This document shows positions 50,892 to 57,773 of a DNA stretch of 64,000 nucleotides, piece by piece. Position numbers and translations under genes: made by a program. The stretch spans positions 1 to 64,000 of IMG/VR virus record IMGVR_UViG_3300022926_000006, one strand, 5' to 3'. Source of the stretch: a virus. How positions within the stretch are numbered: the first letter of the stretch is position 1; each line of letters starts with the position of its first letter. Below the pieces are notes generated by a model. The model saw only the letters and a list, made by a program, of their open reading frames with translations, made no database searches and was not told the DNA's origin.

Positions 50892-51409
50892 TTCGCCAAA
50901 GGATTATCTAAAGCACGTTGTACCATCTTTTTCAATCTTTCTTCTAGTTCATTCAATTGCCTATCTACATCACTAGAGACTTTATCACGTTTGTTATCAA
51001 ACCTCTGGTCGGCAAGGTCTACGAGTTCTCGCACTTCTTTAGTCTGGTCTGTCAACTGTATGCGAACTTCGTATTCGCTGTCTTTCACTCTTTGTTCAGT
51101 CTTGTCAACTATCTGTTCGATACGTTCAATATCACTCTTTAAATCTATCTTTATATCTCTAGTGTAATCTCTTGCTTCGGTGACACTCTCTTGTAGTTTA
51201 ATCATATTAGCATCAAGCACAGATAATTGTTCTTGTAGACCTGATAAGTCAGGTGCAACATATTCTTGTATTTGCTCTTTCATATTCATGTAGTCTTTGT
51301 AGAATTCAAATCCTGCCCATAGACCACCACCCAATGCACTAAGCAATGGTAGTATGAGTAACATCTTACCACCAGATATTTTTGCTCCTGCAACTTCTAT
51401 TTCTGCCAT
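50888..51409 (-). CDS. membrane-anchored coiled-coil protein
   Basis: A 173-residue protein with one hydrophobic span near the start (MLLILPLLSALGGGLWAGFE) and a long coiled coil afterward (LQEQLSVLDANMIKLQESVT and onward to 165). The plan, N-in single span plus a periplasmic coiled coil, recalls i-spanins, but T4 spanins look different and no o-spanin partner is clear. It is read with the secreted protein genes upstream. Confidence 0.65.
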   Translation of the reverse strand: MAEIEVAGAKISGGKMLLILPLLSALGGGLWAGFEFYKDYMNMKEQIQEYVAPDLSGLQEQLSVLDANMIKLQESVTEARDYTRDIKIDLKSDIERIEQIVDKTEQRVKDSEYEVRIQLTDQTKEVRELVDLADQRFDNKRDKVSSDVDRQLNELEERLKKMVQRALDNPLAN

Positions 51410-51420
51410 TTCTCTCTCCT

Positions 51421-53073
51421 TTATTGATACTGCATATCGACCATCTTGTCGTGCAGAATTTGTTGTGCGAGTCCATTGCGTAATCCTCGCTGATTTTCTT
51501 TCGGTGATTTAGTATACTCATTAGGCAACGCACTTTCAAGTCTAACACCGTCAGGCATCGATGCTTGATATGCACCAAATCCTTGATTGAAGTTCATTAG
51601 TGCTATAGCAAGTCCTTGCGCCGCTTGCTGTTCTTCAAGTGATACTGCATTCGCAATCTTCAACGCATTATCTGCCGCTTTCTTTGCAATGATTTTGCGT
51701 AGTTTCTTTTTCTTACTTTCTTTTTTATCTTCTTTCTTTTCTTCTTGTGCAACTTCTTCTTCAGGTTCATCTTCAGTTGCTTCTGGTTCTGTATCTGCTA
51801 CTTGCTCTTCTTCAGCAGGTTCTGTATCTTCTGCAACCTCATCTGTAGTCTCTTCTTCTGGTTGCTCATCAGTTGACGCAACTTCCTCTTCTCGCTCTTC
51901 TTGCTCAGGCATCTCTTCAATAGTTTCAGCAACTTCTTCAACAACCTCTTCAGATACTTCAAGACTTTCTTCAAATGACTGTACCTCTGCAATCTCTATC
52001 TCCTGACTAGTTGGTTCTTCTATAACAAATTCTACTTCTGGTATCGCAGGTTCAAAAATATCGATAACAGAGAATCCACCAAATTCAGTAGTGTTCAACT
52101 CATTGCTTATTAAGTTATCAATGATAGCATCACCAGTAGTAGAAACTTCATCAAACTCAATTACATTTTCAACAACAGGTTGCTCCTCAAATTGTGCCAA
52201 TTCTTCTTGCTGAGGTTCTACAAAAGTTTCGTAGTAAAGTTGTTCGTAACCAGGACATGATGGGTCATATAAAGCGTCTACGGCGCAGTTCTGTGCAAAT
52301 ACTATCTCTGCTAGTGCTTCAGCATAACCAGTACACAGACTGCTATAAAGAGGATTAGCGGCGCACATAGCATCTAGATTGAAAGTGTATATTACTTCAC
52401 CCTTGCTATTGTATCCGTTAGGTTCAAATTTAAACTGCTCTATCTCATTGTTAGTAGTGTCACCAAATATACCTACAGTAACAGCATGATTGACAATGTT
52501 AATATCAAAGTGATGTATCTCAATAGCACCGCTGTCAAAGTTCATCTCTACACCAAATGTATTGAGATTGTTTGCATCATGAAACTCTGCGATATAACGC
52601 CAATAATAACGTAGTGTATCGATATCACCATCATTGTCTGTATCAAGTTCTTTAGTGAAGAATCCACTATCAGGTATACCATCACCAGTCACATCTACAT
52701 TCAAGTCAATCAAGTCTGTCCATAATGCCGCGATAGTATAGTTAAAGAATGGTTGTCCAGGAAGAGTTCCATTCGCCGCCATTGATGCAACGTCTTGTCC
52801 ATTACAACAAAAATGCTGAAAAGGTGCATTCGTGTTAATGTTAGGACCGTACATGACAATAGCACCATTAGACATGAATGCGCTATTAGTGAATACTTGA
52901 CCATTCATAGTGAACGGAACAGGTAAATCTACAAGAGCATTGCTATCATCAAATATCTGATACTGAGTTGTACCCTCAGAACCAGGTTCGATGAACTCCT
53001 CTGCTATACTAGAGTAAGAGTAGAAGCAATAGAACAGAACCAGCGCCCATAGCGGCACCTTTAATTGTATCAT
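51421..53073 (-). CDS. secreted NIDO-like protein with acidic tract
   Basis: A 550-residue protein with a signal peptide (1-24). Residues about 45-215 look like a NIDO-type (nidogen) beta domain: VPFTMNGQVFTNSAFMSNGA, AALWTDLID and GVEMNFDSGAIEIHHFD. Inside it lie calcium-binding-like loops DVTGDGIPD and DTDNDGDID. Residues 235-280 hold Cys repeats ending LYSSLCTGYAE and LYDPSCPGYEQ, a motif seen in marine phages. Residues 365-465 are extremely Glu-rich, then a Lys-rich patch. It is probably exported to the host envelope or attached to the virion. It overlaps the gene before it by 65 bases. Confidence 0.75.
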   Translation of the reverse strand: MIQLKVPLWALVLFYCFYSYSSIAEEFIEPGSEGTTQYQIFDDSNALVDLPVPFTMNGQVFTNSAFMSNGAIVMYGPNINTNAPFQHFCCNGQDVASMAANGTLPGQPFFNYTIAALWTDLIDLNVDVTGDGIPDSGFFTKELDTDNDGDIDTLRYYWRYIAEFHDANNLNTFGVEMNFDSGAIEIHHFDINIVNHAVTVGIFGDTTNNEIEQFKFEPNGYNSKGEVIYTFNLDAMCAANPLYSSLCTGYAEALAEIVFAQNCAVDALYDPSCPGYEQLYYETFVEPQQEELAQFEEQPVVENVIEFDEVSTTGDAIIDNLISNELNTTEFGGFSVIDIFEPAIPEVEFVIEEPTSQEIEIAEVQSFEESLEVSEEVVEEVAETIEEMPEQEEREEEVASTDEQPEEETTDEVAEDTEPAEEEQVADTEPEATEDEPEEEVAQEEKKEDKKESKKKKLRKIIAKKAADNALKIANAVSLEEQQAAQGLAIALMNFNQGFGAYQASMPDGVRLESALPNEYTKSPKENQRGLRNGLAQQILHDKMVDMQYQ

Positions 53074-53563
53074 TGCGTTGTTCCTCTTTTTTTACGCTTT
53101 CAGGTCTCAACTCAGGATATGTTTCCCATAGTTGTTTTGCTTCATCGCCGATTTTACCCATAAACGGACAAGGTGTACCTGCCATCTCCATAGCATCAAA
53201 GACACGCTCATCTTGACACATGTTAGAGACTGCCGCTACTTTCATACCCATATCATAGAGGACTTTTGATAGTTTAAGACGTTCACAGTTCATATCTCTG
53301 ACTGCTGAACCGCCTGAGAAACCTAATACTTGTGTTTGTACTGCTCCGCTAAAAGCAATTGTACATACATCACTATTAGAGTTATTAATTGAAGGCGAAA
53401 TAGCACTAGGTGGTGGAGATTTCACAGTGGTCTTTGAATTGCTATTGCTATTCACATCACTTCTAGACGTACTATCAGTGACAATAGGATCAGCACTGAA
53501 AGACATAGAACTAAACGAAATCATAACAAATGCAATAACAACAGATGTTATTATTCTTTGCAT
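53009..53563 (-). CDS. secreted Cys protein with C-terminal membrane span
   Basis: A 184-residue protein with a signal peptide (1-23), a Ser/Asn linker, and a domain with four Cys: VCTIAFSGAVQTQVLGFSGG, MNCERLKLSKVLYDMGMKVA, NMCQDERVF and GTPCPFMGKIGDEA. It ends in a Gly and Leu-rich hydrophobic span. The domain recurs in marine T4-like phages. Co-transcribed and overlapping with the NIDO-like gene, it may form a periplasmic pair with it. Function unknown. Confidence 0.7.
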   Translation of the reverse strand: MQRIITSVVIAFVMISFSSMSFSADPIVTDSTSRSDVNSNSNSKTTVKSPPPSAISPSINNSNSDVCTIAFSGAVQTQVLGFSGGSAVRDMNCERLKLSKVLYDMGMKVAAVSNMCQDERVFDAMEMAGTPCPFMGKIGDEAKQLWETYPELRPESVKKEEQRNDTIKGAAMGAGSVLLLLLLL

Positions 53564-53599
53564 TGTTTGTTTCCTTTATTGGTTGAGGTCTTACTCAGT

Positions 53600-53607
53600 T
53601 ATTTATA
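53600..53607 (-). promoter_or_regulatory. late promoter for the secreted gene pair
   Basis: Exact TATAAATA on the minus strand, 37 nt upstream of the 184-residue secreted protein gene. Confidence 0.75.
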
Positions 53608-53624
53608 ATTTGGGTGTCAACATC

Positions 53625-53659
53625 TTGACATTAAAATCAAATTAGTTTTAACATAAATA
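53625..53659 (+). promoter_or_regulatory. early/late promoter region for the tiny-gene operon
   Basis: TTGACA (53625-53630), an 18-base spacer and TAACAT (53649-53654) form a fair host sigma70 promoter; CATAAATA (53652-53659) overlaps it as a late-like box. A CACATGTG palindrome lies 20 bases downstream. Confidence 0.5.
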
Positions 53660-53705
53660 CTTAAAGCAAATATTATGCACATGTGACAGAGAGAAAGCAA
53701 AAGAA

Positions 53706-53888
53706 ATGTTACATGTATTCATGCTAGTCGTAATGCTTCAAGGAAGCGAACAAAGAACGCAACCTATGTACTTCTACGATATAGACAGATGTTTATATTT
53801 TGCAAATCGCATGAATAGACAGCGTGATTATAGTGCAATATGTAAGATAGTGACTGTTGATCCTAGCAAAGTGACGGTATACAAATGA
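53706..53888 (+). CDS. tiny operon protein 1, N-terminal hydrophobic
   Basis: A 60-residue protein starting LHVFMLVVMLQGSEQRTQPM, which could be a short signal or anchor, then MYFYDIDRCLYFANRMNRQR and an end with two Cys overall. It begins the rightward operon of five overlapping genes. The stop overlaps the next start (ATGA). Plan is like that of the fourth gene: hydrophobic start, then Cys/aromatic core. Confidence 0.6.
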   Translation: MLHVFMLVVMLQGSEQRTQPMYFYDIDRCLYFANRMNRQRDYSAICKIVTVDPSKVTVYK

Positions 53889-54070
53889 GCATAGATAATA
53901 GAGATAAAGTCGTTCATGACATTAAGATGAGAATTCATAATTTTAAAATGAAGAATAAATGGTTATATGACAGAGAAAGAAAAGAAAATGACAGCAATGA
54001 ACAATCAACAAGTGAAGACAGAGAGCAAGAAAGAGATAACAGAATTGCATCAAAATTGCGGAACTTCTGA
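53885..54070 (+). CDS. tiny operon protein 2, highly charged
   Basis: A 61-residue hydrophilic protein, Lys/Arg-rich in the first half (DIKMRIHNFKMKNKWLYDRE) and Glu/Arg-rich in the rest. It overlaps the previous stop by ATGA, and its last third overlaps the start of gene 3 in another frame. Function unknown; composition suggests nucleic acid or protein binding. Confidence 0.5.
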   Translation: MSIDNRDKVVHDIKMRIHNFKMKNKWLYDRERKENDSNEQSTSEDREQERDNRIASKLRNF

Positions 54071-54128
54071 CTGTTGCGGACAATGTGAGACTGCAGTTAA
54101 ACCAATAGTGAAAGAAGAAAAGCAATGA
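53967..54128 (+). CDS. tiny operon protein 3, CxxC-type
   Basis: A 53-residue ORF overlapping gene 2 in a different frame. Near its end it has CGTSDCCGQC, a cluster of four Cys that could bind zinc or an iron-sulfur centre. It is supported by the ATGA overlap between its stop and the start of the next gene, the same link seen for the other members. Function unknown. Confidence 0.5.
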   Translation: MTEKEKKMTAMNNQQVKTESKKEITELHQNCGTSDCCGQCETAVKPIVKEEKQ

Positions 54129-54322
54129 ATACAATATGGCACATAATGCTCACTGCATGTCTAGACACACAAATGATGCAATGCGTATCACAAGACGTAC
54201 AATGGTTTGATACACAGAAACAATGCGAAATTGCATTAAATGAGTATACTGAGATTCCACCTGATGGACCTTTCCAGACAGTAGAATGGCAATGTAAACC
54301 AATAGGATCATCATCAACATGA
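54125..54322 (+). CDS. tiny operon protein 4, Cys-rich
   Basis: A 65-residue protein starting NTIWHIMLTACLDTQMMQCV, with Cys residues also at QKQC and EWQC. The start resembles a weak signal peptide and the Cys pairs could form disulfides in the periplasm. The ATGA overlap links it to the Fis-type gene that follows. Confidence 0.55.
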   Translation: MNTIWHIMLTACLDTQMMQCVSQDVQWFDTQKQCEIALNEYTEIPPDGPFQTVEWQCKPIGSSST

Positions 54323-54558
54323 GACAAACAGCAAGTTACGCAGAAGAGCAAGACGTATGGTACACAGAACTCAAAAATCTAGCAGAGATGTGGGCAACAT
54401 CAGAGACTAAACTATCTACAGAGTTAGAAGAATTAGAGAAGAGAAGAATAGTCGATGCGATGGCGATTTCGAACAATAACAAATCACACGCGGCAAAACG
54501 TCTAGGTATCGGTCGTACTCTATTGATACACAAGTTAAAGAAGTACTCAATTGAATAG
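54319..54558 (+). CDS. Fis-type helix-turn-helix DNA-binding protein
   Basis: A 79-residue protein. Its C-terminal half, EKRRIVDAMAISNNNKSHAA then KRLGIGRTLLIHKLKKY, matches the Fis/NtrC-type helix-turn-helix (A...NxxxAAxxLGIxRxxLxxKLKxY). The N-terminal half is a helix with a Leu/Glu heptad (ELKNLAEMWATSETKLSTEL). It could bind DNA as a dimer and act on host or phage promoters. It ends an operon of five overlapping tiny genes. Confidence 0.8.
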   Translation: MRQTASYAEEQDVWYTELKNLAEMWATSETKLSTELEELEKRRIVDAMAISNNNKSHAAKRLGIGRTLLIHKLKKYSIE

Positions 54559-54562
54559 AACA

Positions 54563-54655
54563 ATGCTTATCATAGTTGCTACGCAATTCCTACTCGCAGT
54601 AGCAATCTTACCATTCGCATTACGCATGAATGTCGTATCGGTAATGTGTGGTTGA
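54563..54655 (+). CDS. candidate 30-residue membrane peptide
   Basis: An ORF coding for a mostly hydrophobic peptide (LIIVATQFLLAVAILPFALR, then a short end with one Cys), starting 5 bases after the Fis-type gene. It reads as one membrane span. There is no strong ribosome binding site and it may be chance; it ends where the converging gene ends. Confidence 0.3.
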   Translation: MLIIVATQFLLAVAILPFALRMNVVSVMCG

Positions 54656-55111
54656 TTAACCGTACTTAGGTAGATACGCAAAGGTATAGAACAACCACAC
54701 TAGAAGCGAACATACTGCCGTACCTGCGGTTAATGCCGCGGTAAGTTGAATCCACTCCATTATATTTTCATGTCTTTCTATTGCCGCTTTTCTTGCGGCG
54801 ATTTCCGCTTCGCGTCTTTTCTCTGCCGCTTGCTTTTGAAATTGTAACCAGTCTTGCCACATGCCAGCACGACCTGTATAAATCATCATCTCTCGGAGTT
54901 CATCTTCTTGTGCCTTGAGTTTTTCAAGTGCCATAAACTCTTCTAAGTCAGATTTGTTTCCGCCTGCGTTATTTACTTTTTTCTGTAAAGAATTTTTTGC
55001 ATCAAAATAACCGACCAGTTGCTCACCACAATCGTACAGTTCTTTTCCGTTGCTTATGAATTCTTTTACAGTATTGAACGCCGCAGATGCTAATGCTAAT
55101 TCTGCTAACAT
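54656..55111 (-). CDS. conserved membrane protein with coiled coil
   Basis: A 151-residue protein starting MLAELALASAAFNTVKEFIS. A charged coiled coil at about 55-115 carries DELREMMIYTGRAGMWQDWL, FQKQAAEKRREAEIAARKAA. One membrane span lies near the end (TAALTAGTAVCSLLVWLFYT). Similar proteins occur widely in marine T4-like phages. I prefer the ATG at 55111, because GAGGGG lies 10-15 bases before it; a start at 55144 would put that site inside the gene. Function unknown. Confidence 0.7.
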   Translation of the reverse strand: MLAELALASAAFNTVKEFISNGKELYDCGEQLVGYFDAKNSLQKKVNNAGGNKSDLEEFMALEKLKAQEDELREMMIYTGRAGMWQDWLQFQKQAAEKRREAEIAARKAAIERHENIMEWIQLTAALTAGTAVCSLLVWLFYTFAYLPKYG

Positions 55112-55115
55112 AATG

Positions 55116-55144
55116 ATGATACCCCTCTTTCGGTGTTGTATCAT
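55116..55144 (-). promoter_or_regulatory. leader hairpin presenting the ribosome binding site
   Basis: ATGATAC/GTATCAT arms (7 bp) enclose a 15-base loop with the GAGGG site of the gene at 54656-55111. It might modulate initiation. Confidence 0.4.
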
Positions 55145-55187
55145 ATATCATGTTGTAAGGGAAAGTTTCAACTCAAGTTGTTATGAC

Positions 55188-55195
55188 TATTTATA
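55188..55195 (-). promoter_or_regulatory. late promoter
   Basis: Exact TATAAATA on the minus strand just past the gene 32 terminator, 77 nt upstream of the coiled-coil membrane protein gene. Confidence 0.7.
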
Positions 55196-55224
55196 AAAAA
55201 AAGAGGACACAAGGTCCTCTTTTT
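55196..55224 (-). terminator. gene 32 terminator
   Basis: AGAGGAC/GTCCTCT stem with a five-base loop, followed on the minus strand by T8 (and by T4 on the plus strand, so it may act both ways). Confidence 0.85.
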
Positions 55225-55256
55225 AAGTTTACATTATTTATATACTGTTATTTTTC

Positions 55257-55315
55257 TGTGTGATACCTACAGCAAGCGCATGTAGACCAAACTAGTATAA
55301 GGCGCATATCACACA
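55257..55315 (-). ncRNA. structured element in the gene 32 3' region
   Basis: A perfect 9-bp outer stem TGTGTGATA (55257-55265)/TATCACACA (55307-55315) encloses an inner CTACA/TGTAG hairpin with a nine-base loop and a 21-base single-stranded part, between the gene 32 stop and terminator. It is tRNA-sized but has no T-arm sequence or anticodon stem. It could be a stabilising 3' structure or a small RNA; I do not recognise a family. Confidence 0.5.
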
Positions 55316-55348
55316 AAGGAATAACTTCCACCTTCTCCTATAGTTTTC

Positions 55349-56278
55349 TTAGTCATCAGCGGCAAGTTTGGAGAAGTATGACATTGCTTCATCATCTTCA
55401 TCTTCTTGTACTGGTGCTGACATTGCTGGCGTTGGTGTAGTAGATTTCTCTTCTGCTACCCAAGGCACTGTCTCCTCTGCGGTCTGTTGTCTAACAGGTG
55501 CAGAAGGAGTATAACTTGGTACATCTGCATTAGCATTCAATACCAAATCAAGTTTTGCCTTCAGTTCTTCATATGACTTGAAGTTAGAAGGTGCAAGAAA
55601 GTCTTGCAGTTTATATTGTGTTTTCCACAATGCTTCGATTTTAGCATCGTCACCCTCAAAGAGTGGTGATACACTATCGAATTCAGATTTATCGTAGTTG
55701 GTAAAACCTTCTACTTTACGAATTTTCAGTTTGAAGTTAGTTCCTGCCCAAGGATCAAATGGGTTAATAGGACTCTCATCTTCGAACTGAGGTTTCATCA
55801 CATCCATAATCTTATCAAAGATTTTCTTACCAAACTTAAACAGTTTGACTTGACCTTCATTCTCAGGATGCTTCGGATCAGAAACAATGAGAACATTGGC
55901 AATGTAAGAAAGTCTACGCTTTTGCTTTCGTGCGATATCTTTGTTTGCTTCTGTACCAGAGTTCCATAGAACAGAGTTGTACTCTGCAACAGGGTCTTTT
56001 TCATTAAGCGTTGTCAAAGAGTTCTCAATATACCACTTACCAGTAGGACCTTGAAACCCATGATTAAAGATACGAACCCAAGGAAGTTCTTCACCTTCGC
56101 TCTCTGGAAGAAAACGAATAACAGCAAAACCATTACCAGACTTATCTAACTCTGGACGCCAGAAGCGGTCATCGTTGTTGCTGTTGTTGGATTGTTGTGG
56201 GGTGTTTACTTTTTCTACTTCGTTAAGTAGGCGTGAAAGATTGTCGTTAGACTTTTTAAGTTGTGCAAAATTTGTCAT
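55349..56278 (-). CDS. 32: single-stranded DNA-binding protein gp32
   Basis: A 309-residue gp32 (T4: 301). The N-terminal LAST-like and OB parts are visible: FAQLKKSNDNLSRLLNEVEK, DRFWRPELDKSGNGFAVIRF, LPWVRIFNHGFQGPTGKWYI and the RRLSYIANVLIVSDPKHPEN strand. The C-terminal tail is acidic (EDEDDEAMSYFSKLAADD), used to bind partner proteins. The zinc knuckle Cys residues of T4 gp32 are absent, so it should fold without zinc. It is next to helicase loader gp59, as in T4. A late promoter lies about 80 bases upstream. Confidence 0.96.
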   Translation of the reverse strand: MTNFAQLKKSNDNLSRLLNEVEKVNTPQQSNNSNNDDRFWRPELDKSGNGFAVIRFLPESEGEELPWVRIFNHGFQGPTGKWYIENSLTTLNEKDPVAEYNSVLWNSGTEANKDIARKQKRRLSYIANVLIVSDPKHPENEGQVKLFKFGKKIFDKIMDVMKPQFEDESPINPFDPWAGTNFKLKIRKVEGFTNYDKSEFDSVSPLFEGDDAKIEALWKTQYKLQDFLAPSNFKSYEELKAKLDLVLNANADVPSYTPSAPVRQQTAEETVPWVAEEKSTTPTPAMSAPVQEDEDDEAMSYFSKLAADD

Positions 56279-56356
56279 TTGTATTTACCTCGTATGTACG
56301 TTATATTGCGTTGTATAAGTTTATCTTATCCACATATGTTTCATAATGTATAAGAC

Positions 56357-56364
56357 TATTTATA
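56357..56364 (-). promoter_or_regulatory. late promoter for gene 32
   Basis: Exact TATAAATA on the minus strand, 78 nt upstream of the gene 32 ATG. The leader carries the repeated octamer CTTATACA twice and a short TCTTAT/ATAAGA hairpin. Confidence 0.65.
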
Positions 56365-56368
56365 TGAC

Positions 56369-57010
56369 TTACACGTTAGTTTCGTCATATTTCTGTGTTC
56401 TACTATACATTATTACCTTGTATTTGTCAACATCAAAATCAAGAAAAGGTCGGTATTTAATTAACTTTCGCCGTTCTTCTTTCCAAAAGAAATCATCTTT
56501 CAGTGTCTTGTCCCAATATGACAGATAGTTGTTAATAGCGTCTAGTATTAACATCGTTTCGATTTTTACATCTCCACGACTGTACATTTGTAGCAACAAT
56601 GGATGTTGTTCATCCTTTACTACAAAGCATTTGTCAAACTTGTTTACTTCTTCATAAGCAAGTTCTGAGCAAATCTGTTCCAGGTCATCTCTAAAATTTT
56701 GTGTTAAACTCTGTAGACGACCTTTCCATTTATTATAAACCTGAAGTGCCTCTTCATATATGAATGCTCCACCCCATCTATTACCATCAACATGATTAGC
56801 AATTAAAAACTTAGGTAACTCATCTTCACTAAACTCCTTTGCCAATTTAGTAAAGTTGAATTGGTCGCTTCTTTTATAGAAGGTCTCATTCTTTGTTTTG
56901 ACTGCACCTCTAGTCTTAGTGATATCATATCTATCTGTTGTGAAATGTAACTTGAAAGCAAGATACACATTAAAAGCATCGAATTCATTCATACGAAAAG
57001 TTTGCCTCAC
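56369..57010 (-). CDS. 59: helicase loader gp59
   Basis: A 213-residue protein (T4 gp59: 217). FDAFNVYLAFKLHFTTDRYD then ITKTRGAVK and FYKRSDQFNFTKLAKEF match the gp59 N-domain; the rest is helical with basic patches and ends in YKVIMYSRTQKYD. It loads the gp41 helicase on forked DNA coated with gp32. The start may be GTG at 57010, overlapping the upstream stop (GTGA), or the ATG at 56992, with GAGG 13 bases before it. Confidence 0.85.
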   Translation of the reverse strand: MRQTFRMNEFDAFNVYLAFKLHFTTDRYDITKTRGAVKTKNETFYKRSDQFNFTKLAKEFSEDELPKFLIANHVDGNRWGGAFIYEEALQVYNKWKGRLQSLTQNFRDDLEQICSELAYEEVNKFDKCFVVKDEQHPLLLQMYSRGDVKIETMLILDAINNYLSYWDKTLKDDFFWKEERRKLIKYRPFLDFDVDKYKVIMYSRTQKYDETNV

Positions 57011-57537
57011 AATTCTACTCTATTCATGTTAAATGGTAGTGTAACACGTTCAACTTCTTCATTGTGAGGATACATCTCATGCATCAACCAACCAGGAAAT
57101 AATATACACTTTCCCTTCTCAGATTTAATCTCTTGTGCAACATCATTATATATTTGAACTCTAGGGTCATAAAAATCTGTCCCACCTATATTGTCATAAT
57201 ATAAAATGCCGCACATCATATTATCATCACCATGTCTATGCATACTATGAACATTATTCTTAGGAACATAGTTCACCCAAGATGAATTGATTGTCCATTT
57301 TTGTTTTGTGTGCTTTGTTATCTGCCACTCTACAAGAGATAATAATTCACTAGTTGCATCGCCGGCATCTAAGATTGTCGGATTATTAAAAGTGGTATAA
57401 TATAATGCTGGACTTTGTTTATTCTTAGAATTTTTATTTCTATATGCATCAAGTTCAAGTCTGGATGCGTCAATCTGGTCCTCCGAAAAGTAAAACTCAT
57501 ACAGTCGAGTTGACCATAAATCAATTTCTGTCATCAT
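57007..57537 (-). CDS. 2OG-Fe(II) oxygenase-like protein A
   Basis: A 176-residue protein of the type annotated 2OG-Fe(II) oxygenase in marine phages. The core NSSWVNYVPKNNVHSMHRHG then DDNMMCGILYYDN supplies candidate metal ligands His102 and Asp104, and GKCILFPGWLMHEMYPHNEE then ERVTLPFNMNR supplies His153 and the 2OG-binding Arg164. Substrate is unknown. It is coded in one overlapping unit with gp33 and gp59. Confidence 0.75.
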   Translation of the reverse strand: MMTEIDLWSTRLYEFYFSEDQIDASRLELDAYRNKNSKNKQSPALYYTTFNNPTILDAGDATSELLSLVEWQITKHTKQKWTINSSWVNYVPKNNVHSMHRHGDDNMMCGILYYDNIGGTDFYDPRVQIYNDVAQEIKSEKGKCILFPGWLMHEMYPHNEEVERVTLPFNMNRVEL

Positions 57538-57767
57538 ACCGGCAATTCTGCAGTTGTCTTAGGAAGATAATGCAAGTCTTGTGCATTTAATGCTACTTTT
57601 TCTTTAAGTGTTTTACTTACAAACTTACGAATGTCTTCAGGTTCAAGTTCATGTTTCTCACAATAAATAAGAATTGCATCCATATAATTAACTTGCTTTT
57701 CTCTTACTATACCTTCTACTATATTAGAAAATCTTCTTGGAGTCATCGGTTCTGGATTTGTAGTCAT
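57534..57767 (-). CDS. 33: late transcription coactivator gp33
   Basis: A 77-residue protein resembling gp33 of marine T4-like phages. The text RRFSNIVEGIVREKQVNYMD then AILIYCEKHELEPEDIRKFV and DLHYLPKTTAELPV follows the family plan (a helical domain that binds RNA polymerase, and a short hydrophobic end that binds the sliding clamp). It links the clamp gp45 to polymerase with sigma gp55 at TATAAATA promoters, of which many are seen here. Genes 45 and 55 are not in this window. Confidence 0.82.
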   Translation of the reverse strand: MTTNPEPMTPRRFSNIVEGIVREKQVNYMDAILIYCEKHELEPEDIRKFVSKTLKEKVALNAQDLHYLPKTTAELPV

Positions 57768-57773
57768 ATTATT

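Noticed and set aside
54139-54351. Minus-strand Cys-rich frame of 84 codons opposite the tiny-gene operon
   Set aside because: It is antisense to genes linked by ATGA overlaps and lacks a start signal.
55257-55315. Possible tRNA gene
   Set aside because: The outer stem and length fit a tRNA, but there is no T-loop sequence, no proper D or anticodon arm and no CCA or discriminator on either strand. Kept only as a structured element.
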